Of a DNA stretch of 64,000 bases, positions 50,216 to 59,231 are shown piece after piece. The DNA is taken from contig NZ_LR593887.1 of the NCBI RefSeq assembly GCF_901538355.1, forward strand, positions 3,014,920 through 3,078,919. Reading direction: 5' to 3'. Numbering within the stretch: position 1 is the stretch's first letter; every line of letters begins with the position of its first letter. Source of the stretch: Tuwongella immobilis. GTDB lineage: Bacteria; Planctomycetota; Planctomycetia; Gemmatales; Gemmataceae. Below the pieces are notes generated by a model. It saw nothing but the letters and a program-made list of their open reading frames with translations. It was not told where the DNA came from and did not search any database. Both the position numbers and the translations under genes were made by a program.

Positions 50216-51010
50216 ATGTTGACCAAACGCATTATTCCGTGCTTGGATATTCACCAAGGTCGGGTTGTTAAAGGAATTCACTTCCTGCAGTTGCGTGATG
50301 CGGGTGACCCTGTGGAGGTCGCACGCCGTTACGAGGCCGACGGTGCAGATGAGTTGGTGTTGCTGGACATCAGTGCCAGCCACGAAGGTCGGGCGATTCT
50401 GCTGGAGACGGTTCGGCGAGTGGCCGAAGAGGTCTTCATGCCGTTTACAGTCGGCGGTGGCATTCGCACACTCGACGATGCGACTCAGTTGATTCAAGCT
50501 GGCGCCGAGAAGGTTAGCATCAACTCGGCCGCGGTGAAGAATCCACAACTGATTCGGGAAATCTCTCAAAAATTTGGTCGATGCGCGACCGTGGTGAATA
50601 TCGATCCACGGCGGGTCATGCGCGATGGCCGCGAGGTTTGGGAAGTTCATATCAACGGTGGCCGGACTCCAACCGGCCTGGAAGCGGTCGAATGGGCCCA
50701 ACAGGTCGAAGAGTTGGGTGCCGGTGAGATTGTCCTGACTTCGATGGATGCCGATGGCACCAAAGCGGGTTACGATCTGCCGATGACCCAAGCCGTGAGC
50801 CGAGCGGTATCGATTCCTGTGGTCGCCAGTGGCGGAGCCGGCAAGCCCGAGCATCTGGCCGAAGTGTTTGCCGTGGGTGCCGATGCCGCACTTGCGGCGA
50901 GTATCTTTCATTATGACGAATACAGCATTCCGGTGACGAAGGCGTACCTGGCTGCTCAAGGTGTCCCGATTCGCAAAATCGATGGGATGTTCGTAGGGAG
51001 GCTCATCTGA
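50216..51010 (+). CDS. hisF: Imidazole glycerol phosphate synthase subunit HisF
   Basis: A 264-residue (beta/alpha)8 barrel. The start [20 protein letters not shown] holds catalytic Asp11. The second catalytic Asp is in [10 protein letters not shown], and the phosphate-binding loops are [12 protein letters not shown] and [13 protein letters not shown]. HisF takes ammonia from HisH and closes the imidazole ring in histidine synthesis, also releasing AICAR. ATG 50216 fits the family exactly. No hisH or other his gene is nearby. The stop codon overlaps the pilT start by one base (TGATG), so the two are coupled. Confidence 0.96.
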   Translation: MLTKRIIPCLDIHQGRVVKGIHFLQLRDAGDPVEVARRYEADGADELVLLDISASHEGRAILLETVRRVAEEVFMPFTVGGGIRTLDDATQLIQAGAEKVSINSAAVKNPQLIREISQKFGRCATVVNIDPRRVMRDGREVWEVHINGGRTPTGLEAVEWAQQVEELGAGEIVLTSMDADGTKAGYDLPMTQAVSRAVSIPVVASGGAGKPEHLAEVFAVGADAALAASIFHYDEYSIPVTKAYLAAQGVPIRKIDGMFVGRLI

Positions 51011-52191
51011 TGTCGTCGACCGCCGAAGCTCATGGCCATGCTTCAACCGATCTTCCATTGCCGTCTGCGGAACCCGCGCTCAAAGCGACTCCGGGACGCG
51101 AACCGGAAGTCAACAAATTGTTCCGTGCGGTGATGACGCATCAAGGCTCCGACTTGCACCTGAAAGCAGGTCTGCCGGGGATGATGCGGCTTCGGGGCAG
51201 CATTCAGCGGATGAACATGCCTCCGCTTTCCAACGAACAGTTGGAACGCCTGCTGTATCCGATTCTGTCTCCCACCCAGCGCGATATTCTCGACAAAAAG
51301 GGCGGGGTGGACATGGCGTATGTGATCGGCAACGACGAATGCCGATTCCGCGTCAACCTGTTCAAACAACGGGGTAAGTTGGCACTGGTGGCCCGGCGTG
51401 TGAATACGTCGATTCCGACCTTTGAAGGGTTGGGTCTTCCCGAATCGATCGAAAAGCTCTGCCACTACGAACAAGGCATGGTGATTCTGGCGGGGGTGAC
51501 CGGGTCGGGGAAATCGACGACGATCGCCTCGATGCTCGATTATATCAACGCTCGCGAAGCATTGCATATTCTGACGATCGAAGATCCCATCGAGTTCATG
51601 TTTACCGACAAAATGTCGGTGGTGAACCAACGGGAAGTCGGCCTCGACGTGTCGGATTGGCATACCGCGCTGAAGCATGCGGTGCGGCAAGACCCCGACA
51701 TCATCCTGGTCGGCGAAATGCGTGACCGCGATACCTTCGAGGCAGGGATTCACGCGGCAGAAACCGGGCACGTCGTGTTCGGCACCATCCACGCTTCGTC
51801 AGCAGCCTCCACGATTAGCCGTATTTTGGACTTGTTCCCACCCGACATGCACCGCGCGGTTCGCCAATCGATGGCGTTCAACCTCAAGGCGGTCGTCGCT
51901 CAGAAACTCGTTCCATCGATCAAGCCGGGAAGTTCGCGTCTTCCGACCAATGAAATTATGATCGTGAACCCGACGATTCGGGAACTGATCATTAAGGAAG
52001 AAGACAAGAAGCTGCCCGACGCGATTCGCATCGGTTTCTTGGAAGGGATGCTCGACTTCACCGAAAGTCTGCGACGTCTCGTGGAATGGAATCACGTCAC
52101 CAAGGAAGTGGCGTTGGAATTTGCCCCGAACCCCGAACAGCTCAAGATGGCGATCAAGGGGATCAAGGTGGCTGCACCTGGGATTCTGTAA
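51010..52191 (+). CDS. pilT: Type IV pilus retraction ATPase PilT
   Basis: A 393-residue secretion ATPase. An N-terminal PAS-like domain (VNKLFRAVMTHQGSDLHLKAG) is followed by the RecA-like domain: Walker A GVTGSGKSTT, Asp box ILTIEDPIEF, Walker B DIILVGEMRD and His box HAAETGHVVFGTIHASSA. The GEMRD and AxxGH motifs are typical of PilT, so it should drive pilus retraction for twitching motility or DNA uptake. GGGAGG precedes the ATG. It directly follows hisF, an unusual partner, and is followed by a strong hairpin at 52205-52239. Confidence 0.95.
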   Translation: MSSTAEAHGHASTDLPLPSAEPALKATPGREPEVNKLFRAVMTHQGSDLHLKAGLPGMMRLRGSIQRMNMPPLSNEQLERLLYPILSPTQRDILDKKGGVDMAYVIGNDECRFRVNLFKQRGKLALVARRVNTSIPTFEGLGLPESIEKLCHYEQGMVILAGVTGSGKSTTIASMLDYINAREALHILTIEDPIEFMFTDKMSVVNQREVGLDVSDWHTALKHAVRQDPDIILVGEMRDRDTFEAGIHAAETGHVVFGTIHASSAASTISRILDLFPPDMHRAVRQSMAFNLKAVVAQKLVPSIKPGSSRLPTNEIMIVNPTIRELIIKEEDKKLPDAIRIGFLEGMLDFTESLRRLVEWNHVTKEVALEFAPNPEQLKMAIKGIKVAAPGIL

Positions 52192-52204
52192 TGTTCATGA
52201 TTGT

Positions 52205-52239
52205 CACAACCGCAACGACTTGGTGCAGTTGCGGTTGTG
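52205..52239 (+). terminator. 12-bp perfect hairpin after pilT
   Basis: CACAACCGCAAC (52205-52216) and GTTGCGGTTGTG (52228-52239) with an 11-nt loop, starting 14 bp after the pilT stop. No T-run follows, so it may be a factor-dependent terminator, an mRNA stability element or an attenuator before the next operon. Confidence 0.55.
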
Positions 52240-52269
52240 ATCGTTGGCCTTGCGAAAGAGGGATTGGGG

Positions 52270-54597
52270 ATGTCGCCTCGAAAGTCCGCGAAATCGAGTG
52301 CTAATCCTTCCAAGGCCGCTCCACGAGCGAAAGCAAGTCCAACCATCCGAGATCGAGTTCAAGCCGCATTGGACCGAAACGATTCGGAAGCCGCTTGGAC
52401 GCTTTGGGTGGATCATGTCGACAAAAATCCGTCTGAATTCGACTGGGCAATCTGGTCGAGGTTGGCAATTCCTGTCGTGACCAAGCGCATGCGACTGCGA
52501 AATCTCGCGGGTGCCGAGGCAATTCTCGCGGGAGCTGAGGCCGTTCGCGCCCTGCGTCCACCGAGTGATCAATCGCGGGTTGCGATGGTCATTCGTGTGC
52601 TGCGTTCCTTGTGCGGGGATTGGTCACTGCTACCGATCCTGGAATTGTTGCCAGCGCCGGAGCGTCTGGAGCTGCAATCGAATCTCGTGGATGCGGCGAT
52701 GATTCGTGCGGAGGTCGGCGAGTCGATTCCCGACCCGATGCAGAGTTGGATTGAGCCAATTCGAGCAGCCTGGCAAGCATACGCCGTCGGAGACACGAAC
52801 CAAGCTGCCGAGCGATTGCAGCAGGTGGGATTGCGCTCCCCGGCAATCCAATGGAAGCTGTTTTTGCGCGGGTTACTCGCTTGGGATCAGAAGGACGATC
52901 TGCGCGCAGCGGAAAACTGGGGGCGGCTGTTGCCGGGAACGCTGCCCGCCCAAATGGCCCGTGCGATCGTCGATCGCATGAATCCACCCCCGCCCGCGAT
53001 CTCCGCCAAAACGCCGTCCACGATGCCCGATCCGCTTTGGCCGCCGGATCCGCTGCTGGTGCAACTGCATTCGATCGAACGGGAGTCGTTATCGAAAGAT
53101 CTGGGCTTTGCGCCGATGCTTCGACTCTCGGAGAAGCTGCTCCCGATTTTGAATCAGCACGCGCCGCAATTGCTCCCGAGTTTCCACAAACTTTGCTACG
53201 CCTGGCTTGCTCGGTCAGCGATGCCTTCCGATCTGGAAAATCATCGCAAGCGACTCGGGGCGATGCCGCAAGATCCGAATTACCATCGACTTCGGATGTG
53301 GATCTTCGAACAAATCGAGAGTTTGCACCTCTGGGCAGAATCGTGTGTGCTGTTTGTGAATTCCCTTCCGGAACTCACTGCCTTTGCTTCAGAAAACGAT
53401 CGAATTGCGGTACAGAGTTATCTCTGGGAGCAGTTGCACAATCGGCTGTTCTATCTCCTTGATACGATGAACCCCGAAGATGCGAAACTGTTGAAGCCAG
53501 TCCTGAAGTTGCTCAAGGTCCGGACCACGAAGGAAGCGATCGACATCTCGATTGCGAATGCGATTCGAATCGCTCCAAATCGGCTGCAGCCCTATTTGTG
53601 TGCGATTGCATGGAATCAGCGAAGTAAACATCATGCCAAGGCGTTTGAACTGGTCTTGGCTGCACTCAAGGCGGTCAAGCCGACGGCGGAACTTCTGCTG
53701 TTGGCGGTGAGAATTGCCGATGTCGTGGCCCCGGAGCGCAGTTGGGAATTTGCGCAGCAGCTCTCCCGCATTTGTGGATTGGGGAGCGATCAAGTCTTTG
53801 AGATCCGCAAGCGGTTGTTGCAGCAGTTGCGCAGGCTATTGAGCCAAGAGGATTTTCAAGGCGTGGTGACACTCGCCAACTCGCAGGCAACCGCATCGGA
53901 TTGGTTTCAGCCGTCCATCGCCGCCGGGATTGCAATTGCGCAAGAGTCGCTTGGATTGGAACCGACTCGACCGAGTCGAATTCCGGCTCGGCTTTGGGAT
54001 CTGTTCCGCATCCATGAATTGGAAGTGACGCAACTGAACTCCCCAATTCTGAAGGCATTGCAGAAAGCCCAACGTGCTCGAAAATCGCTCCGATGGGAAT
54101 TGGACGAACTTGACGGATATTCGCAGTGGTTATCGCAAGTCGAACTGCTGGATCGGGATACGGCAATGTACCGCCGACATTTGCGCAACATGACCGGCCT
54201 GTTGCGAGATTATGTGCGCACCCATCCGCTCGATTTGAAAGGCAAGCCGAAGGGGCTTTGGCCGGCAGGGGGGCCAAACCAACTCGTTCGCTTCCTCTCG
54301 CTGATTGCGGATTGGAACCCACCCGCTCGGGCGATTGAGTTCCTCGCGGTCTGGTTGTCATTCGATGCCAATGAGCCAATCTGGTGCCAACTGCTTCTGC
54401 TGAGTGCGCGATCCCGGCACCGCAAACCGGCGATGCTGCCCCAATACGAAGCCCTCCGCCGAGCGTTGAACGACGCCTCGAAGAATGCACCTGCCGAATG
54501 GGTATCGTGGGCGGTATTCCGGAATTTCCGGATTCAGCAAACGTTATTCAATCAGCTCCAAGATCAATCGGAGTCGAAAGGACAATCCCGTGGATGA
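52270..54597 (+). CDS. Large helical-repeat protein, first gene of the chaperone-protease operon
   Basis: A 775-residue protein. A basic Ser/Lys/Ala-rich tail (residues 1-25) is followed by about 740 residues of alpha-helical, TPR-like pairs (RDRVQAALDRNDSEAAWTLWVDHV, LAGAEAILAGAEAVRAL, FLRGLLAWDQKDDLRAAENWGRLLPG). No catalytic motif, signal peptide or membrane segment is seen, so a cytoplasmic scaffold is likely. ATG 52270 follows AGAGGG; the frame upstream runs into the hairpin. Its last codons overlap the start of the J-like gene (GTG at 54590), so the genes are translationally coupled. I do not recognise a named family. Confidence 0.85.
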   Translation: MSPRKSAKSSANPSKAAPRAKASPTIRDRVQAALDRNDSEAAWTLWVDHVDKNPSEFDWAIWSRLAIPVVTKRMRLRNLAGAEAILAGAEAVRALRPPSDQSRVAMVIRVLRSLCGDWSLLPILELLPAPERLELQSNLVDAAMIRAEVGESIPDPMQSWIEPIRAAWQAYAVGDTNQAAERLQQVGLRSPAIQWKLFLRGLLAWDQKDDLRAAENWGRLLPGTLPAQMARAIVDRMNPPPPAISAKTPSTMPDPLWPPDPLLVQLHSIERESLSKDLGFAPMLRLSEKLLPILNQHAPQLLPSFHKLCYAWLARSAMPSDLENHRKRLGAMPQDPNYHRLRMWIFEQIESLHLWAESCVLFVNSLPELTAFASENDRIAVQSYLWEQLHNRLFYLLDTMNPEDAKLLKPVLKLLKVRTTKEAIDISIANAIRIAPNRLQPYLCAIAWNQRSKHHAKAFELVLAALKAVKPTAELLLLAVRIADVVAPERSWEFAQQLSRICGLGSDQVFEIRKRLLQQLRRLLSQEDFQGVVTLANSQATASDWFQPSIAAGIAIAQESLGLEPTRPSRIPARLWDLFRIHELEVTQLNSPILKALQKAQRARKSLRWELDELDGYSQWLSQVELLDRDTAMYRRHLRNMTGLLRDYVRTHPLDLKGKPKGLWPAGGPNQLVRFLSLIADWNPPARAIEFLAVWLSFDANEPIWCQLLLLSARSRHRKPAMLPQYEALRRALNDASKNAPAEWVSWAVFRNFRIQQTLFNQLQDQSESKGQSRG

Positions 54598-54883
54598 TCC
54601 CTACGAGGTGTTGGGCCTCACTCGGCAAGCCGAATCGGAAGCCATCCGGAATCGCTATCTGGAACTGGTTCGCCAGAATCCGCCAGAACAGAAGCCCGAG
54701 GAGTGCGCCCGCATTCGCCAGGCTTACGATGCCATTGCCGATCCCGAAGATCGCATTCGATTTCTGCTGAATTCGGATTTCCGCTCGCCAGCGTTCGCGG
54801 AATTCGCGAAGGCACTCCATCTCGCACTCCCACGACCCAAATTGACGTTCGCTCGATTCCTGGAGGCGATCGCATCGCAATGA
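54590..54883 (+). CDS. J-domain-like protein lacking the HPD motif
   Basis: A 97-residue protein. DDPYEVLGLTRQAESEAIRNRYLELVRQNPPEQKPEECARIRQAYDAIADPEDRIRFLL follows the J-domain layout of helices I to III, but the loop that normally has HPD reads QNPPEQ. It therefore should not stimulate Hsp70 ATPase in the normal way, though it may still dock the helical-repeat protein or the Hsp70 encoded two genes downstream. The start is a GTG (54590) with GAAAGGA about 10 bases upstream, overlapping the preceding gene by eight bases. Its stop overlaps the GrpE-like start as ATGA. Confidence 0.85.
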   Translation: MDDPYEVLGLTRQAESEAIRNRYLELVRQNPPEQKPEECARIRQAYDAIADPEDRIRFLLNSDFRSPAFAEFAKALHLALPRPKLTFARFLEAIASQ

Positions 54884-55749
54884 CCCCTGAATCGCTGGAA
54901 TCGTTGTTCCAAGACTTTCGCAATTGGCTGACGACTCAGTCGGAATGGTCGCTCGCGGAGCCGGTTGAGTCGTCCGACATGGCTGGATTGTCCCCCCTCG
55001 AACTCAGCGAGCATCTCACCGCTATTCGACACGAGTTGAAGTTGCTGACCCAAACCAATCGGGGGTTGAACGAGCGCGTTCAAGATGGGTTATCGCAACT
55101 CTCCGCTGCCGTGACCGAGAGCCGTTCCAGCCAGTCGAAGGAATCCGGGGAAGTCGCAGCGGATTCGTCTGAGGAGCAGTGGCGAGCGGCATTGAAATTG
55201 CTATTGGATCTTGGCGATTCGTTGGAAACCGCCGGGAAAGCGGTCCATACGTTGCGCGAACGCTTTCGACGCGAACTCGCCGTGGAATCATCCACGCTGG
55301 AATTTCCAGCATTTCCTGCTTTGCCGAGTCGCGACGCCCCCGTATCGACGTGGTTGGGCCGACGATTGGGAATCGATCCGCAAGGGACGCAATCGGCACT
55401 GCGGGAGTTGGATTCTGCGTGGCGAAACTGGGCGGAACAATTGCGATTGGCGTGGGAACAGCGTCGCGCTGCCGATCGTCAATTGGTGGAGTTGGCTCGG
55501 CAATGGGTCGAAAGTTTGGCTGCCGGGTATACCATGAGTTTGCAGCGGATCGAACGGTTGTTGCCGCAACTGGGATTGGAACGGATCGCCTGCTTGGCCA
55601 CACCATTCGACCCGGAAACGATGGAAGTGATCGCCGTGGAGTTGGACTCGGATCGCCCGCCGGAGGAGGTGGTTGAGGTGCTGCGTCACGGTTACCGTCG
55701 CGGGGGACGGCTGTTTCGCTTGGCCCAAGTTCGAGTCGCGGGGCGCTGA
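54880..55749 (+). CDS. GrpE-like nucleotide exchange factor, extended
   Basis: A 289-residue protein. The C-terminal part matches GrpE: LERIACLATPFDPETMEVIAVELDSDRPPEEVVEVLRHGYRRGGRLFRLAQVRVA, including the beta-wing that contacts Hsp70. Before it lie long helices (LKLLTQTNRGLNERVQDGLSQL, then WRAALKLLLDLGDSLETAGKAV) fitting the dimerising stalk of GrpE, with extra insert compared with standard GrpE (about 190 residues). It would release ADP from the Hsp70 encoded next. ATG 54880 overlaps the previous stop as ATGA and has TGGAGG upstream. It is probably a paralogue devoted to this operon. Confidence 0.85.
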   Translation: MTPESLESLFQDFRNWLTTQSEWSLAEPVESSDMAGLSPLELSEHLTAIRHELKLLTQTNRGLNERVQDGLSQLSAAVTESRSSQSKESGEVAADSSEEQWRAALKLLLDLGDSLETAGKAVHTLRERFRRELAVESSTLEFPAFPALPSRDAPVSTWLGRRLGIDPQGTQSALRELDSAWRNWAEQLRLAWEQRRAADRQLVELARQWVESLAAGYTMSLQRIERLLPQLGLERIACLATPFDPETMEVIAVELDSDRPPEEVVEVLRHGYRRGGRLFRLAQVRVAGR

Positions 55750-55763
55750 CCCCAGAGGCACGC

Positions 55764-57686
55764 ATGTCGGAAATCATCGTCGGGATCGACTTAGGAACGA
55801 CCAACTCAGAAATCGCCTTCGTTCACAATGGTCAAGCCAAGGTGATTACCGAAGGGGGCGACCCGATTCTGCCTTCGATGGTCGGTGTGACCGAGGATGG
55901 CCGACTGCTGGTGGGCCGGGCGGCGAAGAATCAATGGGTGCTCGCTCCGCAGCGAACCATCAAATCGATCAAGCGCAAGATGGGCGAATCGGTCCAGGTG
56001 CCGTTGGGCAACACCACCTATCGCCCGCCGGAAATCTCTGCATTGATTCTGCGGGCGCTGGTCGATCGCGCCCAGCGGGAAGCCGGGATCACCGTGCGCA
56101 AAGCCGTCATTACCGTGCCGGCATACTTCAATGATTCGCAACGCCAAGCGACCCGCGAAGCCGGGGAACTGGCCGGTCTGGAAGTTGTGCGGATTCTGAA
56201 CGAGCCGACCGCCGCCGCGCTCACCTATCAACCCGCACCCGAAGCCTGCGAACGGATTTTGGTCTACGATTTTGGCGGCGGCACCTTCGATGTTTCGATC
56301 GTGCAAACCGAGCGCGGCGTGGTCGAAGTGTTGGCCTCGAAGGGCGATACCCAACTTGGCGGCGATGACTTCGACGAGATTTTGCTGAATTTCGTCGCCG
56401 AACGCTTCTTGGGCGAGCATGGGATCGATCTGCGCTCGGATCGCGTATCGAAAGCCCGGTTGCTGCGAGCGGTCGAAGCTGCCAAGCGGGGGCTTTCCGA
56501 TCATCCATTCGCACGGATTGACGAAGAATTCATCGCCGAGAAAGATGGCGTGCCGTTGCATCTGAGTATGGAACTGGCACGTTCCGATTATGAAGATTTG
56601 ATTCGGCCATTGTTGGATCGCAGTATGGACTGCGTGAATTCTGCGCTGATGGATGCGGAACTGACCGCCAATGATCTCAGCCGCGTGATTCTCGTGGGCG
56701 GAAGTACGCGAACCCCACTGATTGGGCAGCTTTTGGAAGCGCGACTCGGGCAGGTGGCGCATCGGGAAATCAATCCGGATTTGTGCGTTGCAATGGGGGC
56801 CGCCATTCAAGGGGCGATGATCGCCGGGCAAGATGTGGGGCAGGTGCTGATCGACATCACCCCGCACAGTTTGGGCATCAAATGCTATGCACCCATGGAT
56901 GAACATGGGCGATCGACGTTGCATCGCTTCGCGCCGATTATCCCGCGAAATACCGCGCTACCAGTCAGCCGATCCGAACTGTTTCGCACCGTGGCGGATA
57001 TGCAGGCGGAAGTGGATATCGAAGTCTTCCAAGGCGAATCGAACGATGTGCGTGAAAATCATCGCTTGGGCGTGTTCACCGTCTCCGGGTTGGCCCGCGC
57101 TCCGTCCGGGAACCCCATCGTGGTGCAATTCGATCTGACCCTGGATGGCATTCTCAAAGTCTCGGCACGCGAACGGCAAACTGGACTGAGCAAACAGATT
57201 ACCATCGAGCAGGCGTTGAAACCAATCTCCGCCGAGGATCGTCGATCGTCGGTGGCACGGCTGGATGAGATGTTCGCCAATCGTGCGACCAACTGGACCG
57301 AATCGGCGACCGACAATTCGGATAATGACGATGATGCCGATTGGGATGAATCGGCGGATGATCTCGACGATGATGACTTGGATGATTCGGATGATGATGA
57401 TTTGGGTGACGATACCGACGATGCGGATGATGCGGAAGCGGCGGCGACTCCAGCGTTGCCAACCCTGGTCGTTGGGCCTCGGGAAGGGCAGCGCGAAGAA
57501 GTTCAAGCCCGCGCATTGCTCGAAAAAGCGGAACGTCTCCGCGGCAAGACCCTGGATGAAGATCGAGCGGAATTCGACGGACTGATTCGCAAAGTCCACG
57601 TCGCCTTGACCGATCGCAAATGGGCCGAGTTGGGGACCGCAATGGCCGAACTCAGCGATGTGCTGTTCTACCTGGAGGATGCCTGA
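55764..57686 (+). CDS. Hsp70/DnaK paralogue with Asp-rich insert before the lid
   Basis: A 640-residue Hsp70. The ATPase domain has GIDLGTTNSEIAF, TVPAYFNDSQRQATREAGELAGL, LNEPTAAAL, VYDFGGGTFDVSIV and VGGSTRTPLI. The substrate-binding part starts DITPHSLGIKC and contains FTVSGLARAPSGNPIVVQFDL. After about residue 515 an acidic run of about 45 residues (mostly Asp, around DDLDDDDLDDSDDDD) replaces part of the helical lid; the C-terminus is a short helical region ending FYLEDA, without the EEVD-like or standard DnaK tail. It sits after J-like and GrpE-like genes and before a zinc-ribbon gene, so it is a dedicated paralogue. Normal AGAGG before ATG 55764. Confidence 0.93.
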   Translation: MSEIIVGIDLGTTNSEIAFVHNGQAKVITEGGDPILPSMVGVTEDGRLLVGRAAKNQWVLAPQRTIKSIKRKMGESVQVPLGNTTYRPPEISALILRALVDRAQREAGITVRKAVITVPAYFNDSQRQATREAGELAGLEVVRILNEPTAAALTYQPAPEACERILVYDFGGGTFDVSIVQTERGVVEVLASKGDTQLGGDDFDEILLNFVAERFLGEHGIDLRSDRVSKARLLRAVEAAKRGLSDHPFARIDEEFIAEKDGVPLHLSMELARSDYEDLIRPLLDRSMDCVNSALMDAELTANDLSRVILVGGSTRTPLIGQLLEARLGQVAHREINPDLCVAMGAAIQGAMIAGQDVGQVLIDITPHSLGIKCYAPMDEHGRSTLHRFAPIIPRNTALPVSRSELFRTVADMQAEVDIEVFQGESNDVRENHRLGVFTVSGLARAPSGNPIVVQFDLTLDGILKVSARERQTGLSKQITIEQALKPISAEDRRSSVARLDEMFANRATNWTESATDNSDNDDDADWDESADDLDDDDLDDSDDDDLGDDTDDADDAEAAATPALPTLVVGPREGQREEVQARALLEKAERLRGKTLDEDRAEFDGLIRKVHVALTDRKWAELGTAMAELSDVLFYLEDA

Positions 57687-57687
57687 G

Positions 57688-58002
57688 ATGGAATCGGCGT
57701 CGCGTCGCTGCCCGGTATGCGGCTTGGTTCAACCGCTGAAACCCAACTGCCGTCGGTGCAAAGCGGATTGGACACTGGTGCTTCGGGTGGTTCGTTCGCA
57801 AGAGCGTCTGATTCGGTTGGCAACCACCGCGATCGAGCAGCAAGATTGGGAATCCGCCACAGCCCGACTTGACGAGGCGGCGCGGCTGGGGCACCATGAG
57901 CAGATCGGCCGTCTGCACGCGATGATCGCCTTAGCCCGACAGGATTTCGGTTCCGCATGGCGGTATTTTCGACAGGGAACCCCAGCGAGCGCATCGTCAT
58001 GA
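57688..58002 (+). CDS. Zinc-ribbon/helical small protein
   Basis: A 104-residue protein with an N-terminal zinc ribbon, CPVCG (Cys8, Cys11) and CRRCK (Cys21, Cys24), followed by helices of TPR-like type (LATTAIEQQDWESATARLDEAARLG, IALARQDFGSAWRYF). The start lies one base after the Hsp70 stop (TGAGATG), and its stop overlaps the next start as ATGA. It may be an adaptor for the Hsp70 complex. No named family is recognised. Confidence 0.8.
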   Translation: MESASRRCPVCGLVQPLKPNCRRCKADWTLVLRVVRSQERLIRLATTAIEQQDWESATARLDEAARLGHHEQIGRLHAMIALARQDFGSAWRYFRQGTPASASS

Positions 58003-59231
58003 CTGAAACGATCTTACTTGTCGAAGATGAAGTCGATGTGCGCCGCACGATCCTCGGTTGGTTGACTCGCAGCGATCTGGGTTGCACGGTCTTGGAAGCA
58101 GCCGATGAAGTGGCCGCCCTCCGACTCGCCGATCAGCAGCCGATCGACCTCGCCATCCTCGATTGGAATCTGGGAACCGGCTACACCGGATTGGAATTGC
58201 TTCAGGATCTCGTCGGATATTCTCCGGATATCGTCGCCATTCTCATTACCGGATACGCACAAAAGACCACCCCACTGGATGCGATGCGCATGGGGGTGCG
58301 TGATTATTTAGACAAGAATCAGGAATTCACCGAAATCAAACTGTTGGACGCGGTGCGGAAGCAGTTGAATAGCATTCGCCCGATCAAGCAGCGGAACGAA
58401 TTTCAGCGGCGGGTGGTGGCGTTCCGAGATGCGGTGCAGCAGATTCTGCCACTGGTGCAATCAACCTCGGCGATGAACGAGCCAGTGCCACTCCCGGAAG
58501 CCGTGCGGACGTTGCTGCGGTTTGTGATGCGCACCACCAAAGCAAGCGATGCGGTACTGCTCGTGCGGCATTTGTCGCAACAACAAGAACAGACCCAACT
58601 TTACGGGGCAACCGGCGAGTTGCTCTCGAAAGATGGGCTGGTGCCATTTTCGCAGTCGCTGGCGGCATCCGTCGTGAGCATGCAAGATGTCTATCTGCGC
58701 AATTCGCCGATTGTCGATGAAGCGGTTGGGATTCGCTGGCAGCCGTTTGAACGCGGACGATCGAATCTGCTGGCAACGTCGCTTTCGGTCGGGCCAGGGA
58801 TTCAGGTGGTGATCGAATTGTTTGATAAAGCCACGCCGGGGTTCACCGATGATGATCGTCGGGTGTTGGCCACCGCCGGCGAAATCGGCAGCGAATTGCT
58901 CCGGCATGCCTTGGCTGAGCGACAATCCCAACGCTTGCTGTTCGATGCCGTGGCCGCCGCGCTCGATGCCAGCGACCATGTCACGCAAGAACAGATCGCC
59001 ACGCCGCATGCCACCGAGAAGGCCATCTCGGAAACCATCCTGGATCGCCTGCGGTCGGGGCTGAATGCCGGGCCGGTGACGCTGGTGGATGGCGAGCAAG
59101 CCGTGCGATTGGCCGAAGTGGTGCGACAACTGGCGATTCAGCATGGCAATGCCGCGGTGGAGCATTGCATCCAAGTCATTCGAAGCACGCAAGAATTGCT
59201 CAATCACCTGCTTGGGGACGCGAACGGATGA
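57999..59231 (+). CDS. Receiver-GAF protein without a DNA-binding output
   Basis: A 410-residue protein. Residues 1-125 form a response-regulator receiver: ILLVEDEVDVRR, phosphorylatable Asp in LAILDWNLG, ILITGYAQKTT and DYLDKN with the conserved Lys. A GAF-like domain covers about residues 170-310 (LRFVMRTTKASDAVLLVRHLS, QSLAASVVSMQDVYLRN, SLSVGPGIQVVIELFDKATPGFTDDDRRVLATAGEIG). The last 90 residues are helical with no known output or kinase motif. It should integrate phosphorylation and a small-molecule or redox signal for the operon's system. Both junctions are ATGA overlaps. No histidine kinase gene is adjacent. Confidence 0.88.
   Translation: MTETILLVEDEVDVRRTILGWLTRSDLGCTVLEAADEVAALRLADQQPIDLAILDWNLGTGYTGLELLQDLVGYSPDIVAILITGYAQKTTPLDAMRMGVRDYLDKNQEFTEIKLLDAVRKQLNSIRPIKQRNEFQRRVVAFRDAVQQILPLVQSTSAMNEPVPLPEAVRTLLRFVMRTTKASDAVLLVRHLSQQQEQTQLYGATGELLSKDGLVPFSQSLAASVVSMQDVYLRNSPIVDEAVGIRWQPFERGRSNLLATSLSVGPGIQVVIELFDKATPGFTDDDRRVLATAGEIGSELLRHALAERQSQRLLFDAVAAALDASDHVTQEQIATPHATEKAISETILDRLRSGLNAGPVTLVDGEQAVRLAEVVRQLAIQHGNAAVEHCIQVIRSTQELLNHLLGDANG

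Noticed and set aside
52201-52269. Earlier TTG start for the helical-repeat protein
   Set aside because: It would start inside the 12-bp hairpin, and the ATG at 52270 has its own AGAGGG.
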